From assembly GCA_028752905.1 (NCBI GenBank), contig JAQNBH010000013.1:12574897-12638896 (forward strand): a stretch of 64,000 bases of DNA, read 5' to 3'. Made by a program: the position numbers and the translations under genes. The notes under the pieces are model-generated. The model had not been told where the DNA came from. It worked only from the letters and a program-made list of their open reading frames with translations, and made no database searches. This stretch comes from Cladorhizidae sp. MBARI D1340-BT2 (taxonomy: Eukaryota; Porifera; Demospongiae; Poecilosclerida; Cladorhizidae). This document shows positions 30,535 through 41,167 of the stretch, piece after piece. Position 1 is the first letter of the stretch; each line of letters begins with the position of its first letter.

Positions 30535-33500
30535 TAGATGTCTACTACAGAAGTGACCTGGCCAATGCCTACCTGCATGTGTAAATTAATCCACCCCAAA
30601 TAGTCTAGATACCTACTACAGAAGTGACCTGCTATCTGCATGTAAATTAATCAACCCCAGATAGTCTAGATGCCTACTACAGAAGTGACCTGGCCAATGC
30701 CTATCTGCATGTATATTAATCAACCCCAGATAGTCTAGATACCTACTACAGAAGTGACCTGACCAATGCCTATCTGCATGTACATTAATCAACCCCAGAT
30801 AGTTTAGATGCCTACTACAGAAGTGACCTGGCCAATGCCTATCTGCATCTACATTAATCAACCCCAGATAGTCTAGATGCCTACTACAGAAGTGACCTGG
30901 CCAATGCCTATCTGCATGTAAATTAATCAACCCCAGATAGTCTAGATGTCTACTACAGAAGTGACCTGGCCAATGCCTACCTGCGTGTAAATTAATCAAC
31001 CCCAGATAGTCTAGATGCCTACTATGGAAGTGACCTGGCCCATGCCTACCTGCATGTACATTAATCAACCCCAGATAGTCTAGATACCTACTACAGAAGT
31101 GACCTGGCCAATACCTACCTGCGTGTAAATTAATCAACCCCAGATAGTCTAGATGCCTACTATGGAAGTGACCTGGCCCATGCCTACCTGCATGTACATT
31201 AATCAACCCCAGATAGTCTAGATACCTACTACAGAAGTGACCTGCTATCTGCATGTAAATTAATCAACCCCAGATAGTCTAGATGCCTACTACAGAAGTG
31301 ACCTGGCCAATGCCTATCTGCATGTACATTAATCAACCCCAGATAGTCTAGATGCCTACTACAGAAGTGACCTGCTATCTGCATGTAAATTAATCAACCC
31401 CAGATAGTCTAGATGCCTACTGCAGAAGTGACCTGGCCAATACCTATCTGCATGTATATTAATCAACCCCAGATAGTCTAGATACCTACTACAGAAGTGA
31501 CGTGGCCAATGCCTATCTGCATGTACATTAATCAACCCCAGATAGTCTAGATGCCTACTACAGAAGTGACCTGGCCAATGCCTATCTGCATGTACATTAA
31601 TCAACCCCAGATAGTCTAGATGCCTACTACAGAAGTGACCTGGCCAATGCCTACCTGCATGTGTAAATTAATCAACCCCAAATAGTCTAGATACCTACTA
31701 CAGAAGCGACCTGCTATCTGCATGTAAATTAATCAACCCCAGATAGTCTAGATGCCTACTACAGAAGTGACCTGGCCAATGCCTATCTGCATGTATATTA
31801 ATCAACCCCAGATAGTCTAGATACCCACTACAGAAGTGACCTGGCCAATGCCTATCTGCATGTACATTAATCAACCCCAGATAGTTTAGATGCCTACTAC
31901 AGAAGTGACCTGGCCAATGCCTATCTGCATGTAAATTAATCAACCCCAGATAGTCTAGATGCCTACTACAGAAGTGACCTGGCCAATGCCTATCTGCATG
32001 TACATTAATCAACCCCAGATAGTCTAGATGCCGAAGTGACCTGGCCAATGCCTACCTGCATGTAAATTAATCAACCCCAGATAGTCTAGATGCCTACTAC
32101 AGAAGTGACCTGACCAATGCTTATCTGCATGTATATTAATCAACCCCAGATAGTTTAGATGCCTACTACAGAAGTGACCTGGCCAATGCCTATCTGCATC
32201 TACATTAATCAACCCCAGATAGTCTAGATGCCTACTACAGAAGTGACCTGGCCAATGCCTATCTGCATGTATATTAATCAACCCCAGATAGTTTAGATGC
32301 CTACTACAGAAGTGACCTGGCCAATGCCTATCTGCATCTACATTAATCAACCCCAGATAGTCTAGATGCCTACTACAGAAGTGACCTGGCCAATGCCTAT
32401 CTGCATGTAAATTAATCAACCCCAGATAGTCTAGATGTCTACTACAGAAGTGACCTGGCCAATGCCTATCTGCATGTACATTAATCAACACCAGATAGTC
32501 TAGATACCTACTACAGAAGTGACCTGGCCAATACCTACCTGCGTGTAAATTAATCAACCCCAGATAGTCTAGATGCCTACTATGGAAGTGACCTGGCCCA
32601 TGCCTACCTGCATGTACATTAATCAACCCCAGATAGTCTAGATGCCTACTACAGAAGTGACCTGCTATCTGCATGTAAATTAATCAACCCCAGATAGTCT
32701 AGATGCCTACTACAGAAGTGACCTGGCCAATGCCTATCTGCATGTATATTAATCAACCCCAGATAGTCTAGATACCTACTACAGAAGTGACCTGGCCAAT
32801 GCCTATCTGCATGTACATTAATCAACCCCAGATAGTTTAGATGCCTACTACAGAAGTGACCTGGCCAATGCCTATCTGCATGTAAATTAATCAACCCCAG
32901 ATAGTCTAGATGCCTACTACAGAAGTGACCTGGCCAATGCCTATCTGCATGTACATTAATCAACCCCAGATAGTCTAGATGTCTACTACAGAAGTGACCT
33001 GGCCAATGCCTACCTGCATGTGTAAATTAATCCACCCCAAATAGTCTAGATACCTACTACAGAAGTGACCTGCTATCTGCATGTAAATTAATCAACCCCA
33101 GATAGTCTAGATGCCTACTACAGAAGTGACCTGGCCAATGCCTATCTGCATGTATATTAATCAACCCCAGATAGTCTAGATACCTAACTACAGAAGTGAC
33201 CTGACCAATGCCTATCTGCATGTACATTAATCAACCCCAGATAGTTTAGATGCCTACTACAGAAGTGACCTGGCCAATGCCTATCTGCATGTAAATTAAT
33301 CAACCCCAGATAGTCTAGATGCCTACTACAGAAGTGACCTGGCCAATGCCTATCTGCATGTACATTAATCAACCCCAGATAGTCTAGATGCCTACTACAG
33401 AAGTGACCTGGCCAATGCCTACCTGCATGTAAATTAATCAACCCCAGATAGTCTAGATGCCTACTACAGAAGTGACCTGGCCAATGCCTATCTGCATGTA

Positions 33501-36500
33501 TATTAATCAACCCCAGATAGTTTAGATGCCTACTACAGAAGTGACCTGGCCAATGCCTATCTGCATATACATTAATCAACCCCAGATAGTCTAGATGTCT
33601 ACTACAGAAGTGACCTGGCCAATGCCTACCTGCATGTGTAAATTAATCCACCCCAAATAGTCTAGATACCTACTACAGAAGTGACCTGCTATCTGCATGT
33701 AAATTAATCAACCCCAGATAGTCTAGATGCCTACTACAGAAGTGACCTGGCCAATGCCTATCTGCATGTATATTAATCAACCCCAGATAGTCTAGATACC
33801 TACTACAGAAGTGACCTGACCAATGCCTATCTGCATGTACATTAATCAACCCCAGATAGTTTAGATGCCTACTACAGAAGTGACCTGGCCAATGCCTATC
33901 TGCATCTACATTAATCAACCCCAGATAGTCTAGATGCCTACTACAGAAGTGACCTGGCCAATGCCTATCTGCATGTAAATTAATCAACCCCAGATAGTCT
34001 AGATGTCTACTACAGAAGTGACCTGGCCAATGCCTACCTGCGTGTAAATTAATCAACCCCAGATAGTCTAGATGCCTACTATGGAAGTGACCTGGCCCAT
34101 GCCTACCTGCATGTACATTAATCAACCCCAGATAGTCTAGATACCTACTACAGAAGTGACCTGGCCAATACCTACCTGCGTGTAAATTAATCAACCCCAG
34201 ATAGTCTAGATGCCTACTATGGAAGTGACCTGGCCCATGCCTACCTGCATGTACATTAATCAACCCCAGATAGTCTAGATACCTACTACAGAAGTGACCT
34301 GCTATCTGCATGTAAATTAATCAACCCCAGATAGTCTAGATGCCTACTACAGAAGTGACCTGGCCAATGCCTATCTGCATGTACATTAATCAACCCCAGA
34401 TAGTCTAGATGCCTACTACAGAAGTGACCTGCTATCTGCATGTAAATTAATCAACCCCAGATAGTCTAGATGCCTACTGCAGAAGTGACCTGGCCAATAC
34501 CTATCTGCATGTATATTAATCAACCCCAGATAGTCTAGATACCTACTACAGAAGTGACGTGGCCAATGCCTATCTGCATGTACATTAATCAACCCCAGAT
34601 AGTCTAGATGCCTACTACAGAAGTGACCTGGCCAATGCCTATCTGCATGTACATTAATCAACCCCAGATAGTCTAGATGCCTACTACAGAAGTGACCTGG
34701 CCAATGCCTACCTGCATGTGTAAATTAATCAACCCCAAATAGTCTAGATACCTACTACAGAAGCGACCTGCTATCTGCATGTAAATTAATCAACCCCAGA
34801 TAGTCTAGATGCCTACTACAGAAGTGACCTGGCCAATGCCTATCTGCATGTATATTAATCAACCCCAGATAGTCTAGATACCCACTACAGAAGTGACCTG
34901 GCCAATGCCTATCTGCATGTACATTAATCAACCCCAGATAGTTTAGATGCCTACTACAGAAGTGACCTGGCCAATGCCTATCTGCATGTAAATTAATCAA
35001 CCCCAGATAGTCTAGATGCCTACTACAGAAGTGACCTGGCCAATGCCTATCTGCATGTACATTAATCAACCCCAGATAGTCTAGATGCCGAAGTGACCTG
35101 GCCAATGCCTACCTGCATGTAAATTAATCAACCCCAGATAGTCTAGATGCCTACTACAGAAGTGACCTGACCAATGCTTATCTGCATGTATATTAATCAA
35201 CCCCAGATAGTTTAGATGCCTACTACAGAAGTGACCTGGCCAATGCCTATCTGCATCTACATTAATCAACCCCAGATAGTCTAGATGCCTACTACAGAAG
35301 TGACCTGGCCAATGCCTATCTGCATGTATATTAATCAACCCCAGATAGTTTAGATGCCTACTACAGAAGTGACCTGGCCAATGCCTATCTGCATCTACAT
35401 TAATCAACCCCAGATAGTCTAGATGCCTACTACAGAAGTGACCTGGCCAATGCCTATCTGCATGTAAATTAATCAACCCCAGATAGTCTAGATGTCTACT
35501 ACAGAAGTGACCTGGCCAATGCCTATCTGCATGTACATTAATCAACACCAGATAGTCTAGATACCTACTACAGAAGTGACCTGGCCAATACCTACCTGCG
35601 TGTAAATTAATCAACCCCAGATAGTCTAGATGCCTACTATGGAAGTGACCTGGCCCATGCCTACCTGCATGTACATTAATCAACCCCAGATAGTCTAGAT
35701 GCCTACTACAGAAGTGACCTGCTATCTGCATGTAAATTAATCAACCCCAGATAGTCTAGATGCCTACTACAGAAGTGACCTGGCCAATGCCTATCTGCAT
35801 GTATATTAATCAACCCCAGATAGTCTAGATACCTACTACAGAAGTGACCTGGCCAATGCCTATCTGCATGTACATTAATCAACCCCAGATAGTTTAGATG
35901 CCTACTACAGAAGTGACCTGGCCAATGCCTATCTGCATGTAAATTAATCAACCCCAGATAGTCTAGATGCCTACTACAGAAGTGACCTGGCCAATGCCTA
36001 TCTGCATGTACATTAATCAACCCCAGATAGTCTAGATGTCTACTACAGAAGTGACCTGGCCAATGCCTACCTGCATGTGTAAATTAATCCACCCCAAATA
36101 GTCTAGATACCTACTACAGAAGTGACCTGCTATCTGCATGTAAATTAATCAACCCCAGATAGTCTAGATGCCTACTACAGAAGTGACCTGGCCAATGCCT
36201 ATCTGCATGTATATTAATCAACCCCAGATAGTCTAGATACCTAACTACAGAAGTGACCTGACCAATGCCTATCTGCATGTACATTAATCAACCCCAGATA
36301 GTTTAGATGCCTACTACAGAAGTGACCTGGCCAATGCCTATCTGCATGTAAATTAATCAACCCCAGATAGTCTAGATGCCTACTACAGAAGTGACCTGGC
36401 CAATGCCTATCTGCATGTACATTAATCAACCCCAGATAGTCTAGATGCCTACTACAGAAGTGACCTGGCCAATGCCTACCTGCATGTAAATTAATCAACC

Positions 36501-36648
36501 CCAGATAGTCTAGATGCCTACTACAGAAGTGACCTGGCCAATGCCTATCTGCATGTATATTAATCAACCCCAGATAGTTTAGATGCCTACTACAGAAGTG
36601 ACCTGGCCAATGCCTATCTGCATATACATTAATCAACCCCAGATAGTC
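30535..36648. repeat. 3057-bp tandem block duplication inside the satellite
   Basis: Landmarks at 30616, 31359, 31698, 32024, 32649 and 33184 recur 3057 bp later at 33673, 34416, 34755, 35081, 35706 and 36241. The block equals 45 monomers less 48 bp. A private one-base insertion (ATACCTAACTACAG at 33181 and 36238) and a private CTACTGCAG change occur in both copies, so it is a single recent duplication. The copies diverge after about 33591/36648. Confidence 0.85.
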
Positions 36649-37136
36649 TAGATGCCTACTACAGAATTGACCTGGCCAATGCCTATCTGCATGTATATTA
36701 ATCAACCCCAGATAGTTTAGCTGCCTACTACAGAAGTGACCTGGCCAATGCCTATCTGCATGTAAATTAATCAACCCCAGATAGTCTAGATGCCTACTAC
36801 AGAAGTGACCTGGCCAATGCCTATCTGCATGTAAATTAATCAACCCCAGATAGTCTAGATGTCTACTACAGAAGTGACCTGGCCAATGCCTATATATCTG
36901 CATGTACATTAATCAACCCCAGATAGTCTAGATACCTACTACAGAAGTGACCTGGCCAATACCTACCTGCATGTAAATTAATCAACCCCAGATAGTCTAG
37001 ATGCCTACTATGGAAGTGACCTGGCCCATGCCTACCTGCATGTACATTAATCAACCCCAGATAGTCTAGATACCTACTACAGAAGTGACCTGGCCAATGC
37101 CTATCTGCATGTACATTAATCAACCCCAGATAGTCT

Positions 37137-37325
37137 AGATACCAACTACAGAAGTGACCTGGTCAATGCCTACCTGCATGTCTAAATTAATCAACCCCAG
37201 ATAGTCTAGATGCCTACTACAGAAGTGACCTGGCCCATGCCAACCTGCATGTCAACCCCAGATAACTACTACAAAAGTGACATGGCCAATACCTACCTGC
37301 ATGTACATTAATCAACCCCAGATTG
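37137..37325. repeat. Degenerate edge of the satellite array
   Basis: The last two to three monomers carry private substitutions and deletions (ACCAACTACAG, CTGGTCAATG, a shortened monomer near 37250, ACAAAAGTGACATGG). The array stops within CAACCCCAGATTG. Loss of homogeneity at the edge is typical of satellites maintained by unequal exchange. Confidence 0.85.
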
Positions 37326-37647
37326 TACATTGCTCTATATTCGCTCATACAGCTATTTTCAAAACAAAACACTTGTTCTAATCTATACCTAGTACAAAGG
37401 TACGGTTCTTAAAAACACACACACATCAACAACAAAAAAACTAATTGCATATGCAGAGCTAGAAATAAGGTTTAATGTTGGTAGGACATGATGTCCTAGC
37501 ATAATAAGATTTGCTAGGTCATTTTCTAATATTGGTGAGTCATTATACTTCTACTAAATGTTGGTATACTTGCAATAATAATAGTATTATTCATAAAAAC
37601 AAAAACAAATGACAATACAGCATGAAAAGTTAAGTAGGACAAAAATG
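37326..37647. other. Unassigned sequence next to the satellite
   Basis: AT-rich single-copy-looking DNA with a short CA run near 37420 and A-rich runs. No coding or repeat structure was recognised. Confidence 0.5.
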
Positions 37648-37868
37648 TCACTGCATGTTCTCCATCCAGTTATCCCAGTCTTCTAAAGGAAGATTGTCAC
37701 CAGACTCACTACTTCTGTCTGACTCATTCTCTTTATCTTCATTCACTACCAATGCTGAGGTGCTTGGTGTAGCAGTAGCAGGATTTCTTCCTGTACTTCC
37801 TCCTGGCCACTGGTTGGTCTAGTTGTACTTTTCCACCATAACTCAATGCTACTATCAGCATTGAAATC
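37648..37868 (-). pseudogene. Possible 3' end of an unidentified coding sequence
   Basis: Read on the minus strand, two adjoining frames give a protein-like stretch. The first begins FNADSSIELWWKSTTRPTSG. After an apparent one-frame shift near 37800 it continues as an acidic, Ser-rich tail ending LEDWDNWMENMQ and a TGA stop at 37648-37650. The composition looks like a disordered C-terminus with a tryptophan/acidic end. I do not recognise the family. It could be the last exon of a gene lying rightward, a transposase tail, or chance. The frame change argues for a decayed copy. Confidence 0.3.
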
Positions 37869-38220
37869 ATTTGTACCTGCTCAGCTGTTTCCTACAATCA
37901 CCAGACCTCAGCCTCGTACATTGCAATTAGCCAAGGGCACCAATTAGCCAAGTGCACCGCACTGCATGCTATTAGCTAACCACACTATGTTTTTTCCCCC
38001 TCCTTTTTCTTTTTCAAACTAAGTGAATTTTACTTCTTGGTAACCACTGCAGCTGCAACACTAAGCAGCTGACTAGTAGTAGCCACTTAGCTTGTTATTT
38101 TCTGTTAGGACAATCTGGCCGAGCAAGTAGTGATTTGGTCGGACAAATTGGTGAACTGCTCAGAAAATGACGGATGACCGCCTTATTTCTAGCTCTGCAT
38201 ATGGCAAAAGGTGGTGGTTA
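37869..38220. other. Unassigned sequence
   Basis: Contains a short near-duplication (AATTAGCCAAGGGCACC and AATTAGCCAAGTGCACC, about 37926-37960) and a pyrimidine run near 37990-38015. Nothing else was recognised. Confidence 0.4.
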
Positions 38221-38745
38221 TGCTGGGATCTCTAAATTTTGTTCAGCACCTACTTTACTGCTGACATATATATATATATACTCGCCCAAAGCAGAAACGG
38301 GGATAGGTTCAGTGCCATCGTGCGTAGCGCATAGAACACGATCCATAGTTCTGCCAATCTTACTTCAGAAGTGACAAGTTACCTGGAAATGGCCTAGCAG
38401 CGCACGCATGCTGGGATCTCTAAATTTTGTTCAGCACCTACTTTACTGCTGACATATATATATATATACTCGCCCAAAGCAGAAACGGGGATAGGTTCAG
38501 AGTGCCATCGTGCGTAGCGGACAAGTTACCTGGAAATGGCCTAGCAGCGCACGCATGCTAGGATCTCTAAATTTTGTTCAGCACCTACTTTACTGCTGAC
38601 ATATTATATATATACCCAAAGCAGAAACGGGGATAGGTTCAGAGTGCCATCGTGCGTAGCGCATAGAACACGATCCATAGTTCTGCCAATCTTACTTCAG
38701 AAGTGACAAGTTACCTGGAAATGGCCTAGCAGCGCACGCATGCTG
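38221..38745. repeat. Three tandem copies of a ~188-bp repeat
   Basis: Units start with TGCTGGGATCTCTAAATTTT at 38221, 38409 and 38556 and end where TGCTGG recurs at 38741. Lengths are 188, 147 and 185 bp. The middle copy lacks about 41 bp around ATAGAACACGATCC. Each unit contains a (TA)n stretch and ends with CAGAAGTGAC followed by ACCTGGAAATGGCCTAGCA. That end resembles part of the 69-bp satellite monomer located about 1 kb to the left. Confidence 0.85.
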
Positions 38746-39213
38746 GTCTTGACAATTGACTTTCTCATTCAGAAAAGGAGCTACACCCAAGAAAAGGAAC
38801 TCATCGTTCACCCCGCCCTCCACCCCATGAAAAAGGGTGCAACAAGTACCGGACTCATCAGTTTCAATTCTCACGCGCCAAGCAGCACGAACAAACGACG
38901 ATCGAGGTTGTTATGCTCACAATTACGGGCTCAGCAATTAAGCACCTATTTTCGTACATACAATCACTTTCTCAACAATCAGTGGACAGCTATGGTTCGA
39001 GAGCTACTGCAGTCGAGCGGCCGGTGAGCTGAGGCGGTAACAAAGCCACTCCAGTCGAACTGTTCTTCCACCTGTAGCTTTTCCAGGAGCTGGTTCAATT
39101 GAACAGTCAGCGAAGGCGATAACTGAATGTTCGTTCAACTGTGACAATGTCGAGAGCAACTCTGAGAGCTAATTCAGTTGCTGTTTCGATATCTACAGCT
39201 GCTCCAATCGATC
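38746..39213. other. Unassigned sequence
   Basis: A 95-codon plus-strand frame (38740-39027) crosses this region, but it has no recognisable domain and overlaps an equally open minus frame. I do not call a gene. Confidence 0.4.
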
Positions 39214-39331
39214 CTCAAATGCTGTGATGTTGAGGGCTACTCCACCAATCCTCAGATGTTGTGATGTTGAGGGCTACTCCACCAATTCTCAAATGCTGTG
39301 ATGTTGAGGGCTACTTCACCAATTCTCAGAG
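39214..39331. repeat. 37-bp tandem repeat, about three copies
   Basis: Units start with CTCAAATGCTGTGATGTTGA or close variants at 39214, 39251 and 39288, and a fourth begins at 39325 before the match is lost. Confidence 0.8.
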
Positions 39332-40058
39332 GACTGCAGTCAAGCATCATCTTACGGAGATATTTTTTTAAACCCTCACTTAATTAAAAAGGGCACTGAG
39401 CGATGTTTTGACTTGTACTCGGTGCTATCAAGTGCAAGTTATTGTAGTTTTTCTTCGTAAATTGTTAGCACTGCTATGGCTCAGAGTAGCGATATCTCGG
39501 CCGCAAAACCTATGACGATGAGTACTTATGTGTGCTACATACCAGTAGAAAACTTTCGGACAAGGTCCCAGCATACAATGCTTTTCTCCTCTTAGGCTCT
39601 GGGGCTGAGATTTCGTCACTCTGAGCCATAGATGTGCCAACAACTTACGAAGAAAAGCTTGCGCTTGTCAGCTAAGCAACAAACAGCTAGGTAGATTACA
39701 CCCCTCAAAAGTGTAGTAGTTCTGCATGTGTCTGACATGCTACGAACATGCCACGCATCTTGAAATAGATTAACCACACCTACAAACATTGGTCGGTCGG
39801 TCGATCTGGCAAACCATAACCCATCTTGCTCGCTGGTTCCGGTGCATTGGTTAGAAATTGGCTGATGACCGGCTGTTATTTTGTGCATTATCTACATATA
39901 TGTTATGTCCTGGCATGGCATAAGATGCACCAGGCTTCATGCTTATCACAAATGGCAAGATTTGTGCCACATTTCTTGGAAGTAGTGCAGAGATATTTCA
40001 ATATTTTTTATATTCATCGACACTATGAATCTATAATCACCTTCTCAATAATCATCTT
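39332..40058. other. Unassigned sequence
   Basis: Moderately AT-rich DNA with several short open frames on both strands and no recognisable domain. The last 30 bp (ATCACCTTCTCAATAATCA, 40037-40055) match the flank of the hammerhead-like foldback at 60961, so a dispersed element probably begins here. Confidence 0.4.
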
Positions 40059-40118
40059 CAAATTTACTCCCTCGACATTTCGACCCGATGCTCTGGTCTT
40101 CATCAGGAATTACATTTG
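40059..40118 (-). ncRNA. Hammerhead-ribozyme-like motif, copy A
   Basis: On the minus strand the order is: outer helix I strand CAAATGTA (40118-40111), internal loop, CTGATGA (40106-40100), an extra A, helix II GACC...GGTC, GAAA (40081-40078), then ATGT and C (GTC read at 40076-40074), internal loop, and outer helix I strand TAAATTTG (40066-40059). This is the type I hammerhead layout with a loop inside helix I. Helix III is only the short GAA-ATGT-C, which suits the dimer-type motifs known from Penelope-like elements and retrozymes. The extra A before helix II and the C-to-T change in the usual ACGT make activity doubtful. Confidence 0.5.
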
Positions 40119-40535
40119 TAATTTCGTTATGTCAACTGAGACAATGAACCTAGATTCCTTTGATGAACTTCCACTGATGGTGTACTATGAGAAAATTAAG
40201 ATACCTTTTTTCTTCCTTCTTTTAAATCTTAAAATTACCTGATCGGTTCAACACCAATAATCACATGATGCTCATCAAACTCTAAACTGAACCAATTCTG
40301 TTCTACTTCATGCCATGCAAAGAATTAACGATTCAATAGATTGCCAAGGCTGTGGAACTCTCTACTAGTTTTTGACATCTCCCAGTTGTATTATCATTTT
40401 TCCTTATACACTTTTAATCTTATACACTTTTAATCCAGATAATGCATGCACATTCAACTACCATATTCACTTGAATAGAAGTTGTGTCTTCTATACAATT
40501 ATCCAGCCACACAAGTGCTGTGGTATCACGCTTGT
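40119..40535. other. Unassigned sequence
   Basis: Begins with GTTATGTCAACTGAGA, which also follows the hammerhead-like repeat at 61118. It is therefore probably part of the same dispersed element. The rest is AT-rich with no recognised feature. Confidence 0.4.
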
Positions 40536-40849
40536 AAGAAAAGAAAAGGAAGAAAAAAGAAGGGGGAAAGAGGAAAAAAATGGGGGGGGAAAGGGAAAAG
40601 GGAGGGAAAAGGGGGAGAAAAGAAGGGGGGGGGGGGGGGGGGGGAAGGGGAAAAGGGGGGGAAAGGAAAAAAAGGGGGGGAAAGAAGGAGGGAAGGAGGG
40701 GGAAAAGGGAAGGAAAGGGAAAAGGGGGGGGAAGGGGGGAAAGGGGAAAAAAGGGGGGGGAGGAAAAAGGGGGGAAAGGGGAAAAAGGGGGGGGGGGGGG
40801 GAAAGAAGGAGGGGAAAAATGGGAAGAGGAGAAGGAAGAATAATAATAA
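40536..40849 (+). repeat. 314-bp polypurine (G/A) tract
   Basis: The plus strand is almost purely A and G from AAGAAAAGAAAAGG to GGAAGAA, with two isolated T residues (near 40580 and 40819). It contains a 20-G run at 40625-40644, a 15-G run at 40787-40801 and many GGGG blocks. Such tracts can form triplex and G-quadruplex structures. Open frames on both strands here are composition artefacts. Confidence 0.9.
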
Positions 40850-41167
40850 AAGCCCCCTTAGATATGCTGTATCAAAGGCAAACAGAACCCCCCAAGTGTT
40901 AATGTATGTATGTAGAAGGAAACAGATCGGCATAAAGATGCAAAACAGGACAGAGCATCATCTCTTTAAAACGCTCATTTCCATTCGGTAATGGTTGACG
41001 AAACGACAGGCATCAACAACACTTGTTTTATGTTTTCATTGGATTGATCGAGTTTGAAGCACTAGAAGAGTTCGTTGGCGTCAACAAAGTTGGCACTAAC
41101 ATGATTGTCTTGGATATTAAGCACGTAGTACACCGACTAAATCTGACACTAACCAAAATCAGGAGCA
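40850..41167. other. Unassigned sequence between two simple repeats
   Basis: Short open frames only. One plus-strand frame (41023-41160) looks mildly protein-like but runs straight into the 17-bp array and has no recognisable domain. Confidence 0.35.

Larger units (their letters stand above)
1..37325. repeat. 69-bp tandem satellite array, about 540 monomers
   Basis: The consensus monomer is 69 bp and includes the landmarks TGCATGTACATTAATCAACC, CCAGATAGTCTAGATGCC and GACCTGGCCAATGCC. Monomers follow head to tail without spacers from base 1, so the array extends outside the window. Recurrent variants are TACATT/TATATT/TAAATT/CTACATT after GCATG, GTCTAGATG/GTTTAGATG/GTCTAGATACC, and ACTATGGAAG. 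Four recurrent indels mark particular monomers: an 8-bp loss (GACCTGCTATCTG, 61-bp monomer), a 7-bp loss (GATGCCGAAGTG, 62-bp), a 2-bp gain (CATGTGTAAATT, 71-bp) and rare single-base changes. The minus strand is open in one frame because 69 is 3x23. The indels break that frame every few hundred bases, so this is not read as coding. The array may be a centromeric, subtelomeric or heterochromatic block; the sequence alone does not say which. Confidence 0.97.

Noticed and set aside
1..37125. Dozens of minus-strand reading frames of 74-357 codons with a 23-residue repeat containing HADRHWPGHFCSRHLDYLGL
   Set aside because: The monomer is 69 bp, a multiple of three, and one minus frame lacks stops, so any array of it is open by arithmetic. 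Indel-bearing monomers end the frame repeatedly (HADSRSLL then stop), there is no non-repeat start or end, and the same DNA variants occur regardless of codon position.
1..37325. CRISPR-like array
   Set aside because: Monomers are contiguous with no unique spacers, the genome is eukaryotic, and no cas genes are present.
40372..40991. Overlapping Gly/Lys-rich and Pro/Phe-rich frames
   Set aside because: They are products of the polypurine tract, read on either strand.
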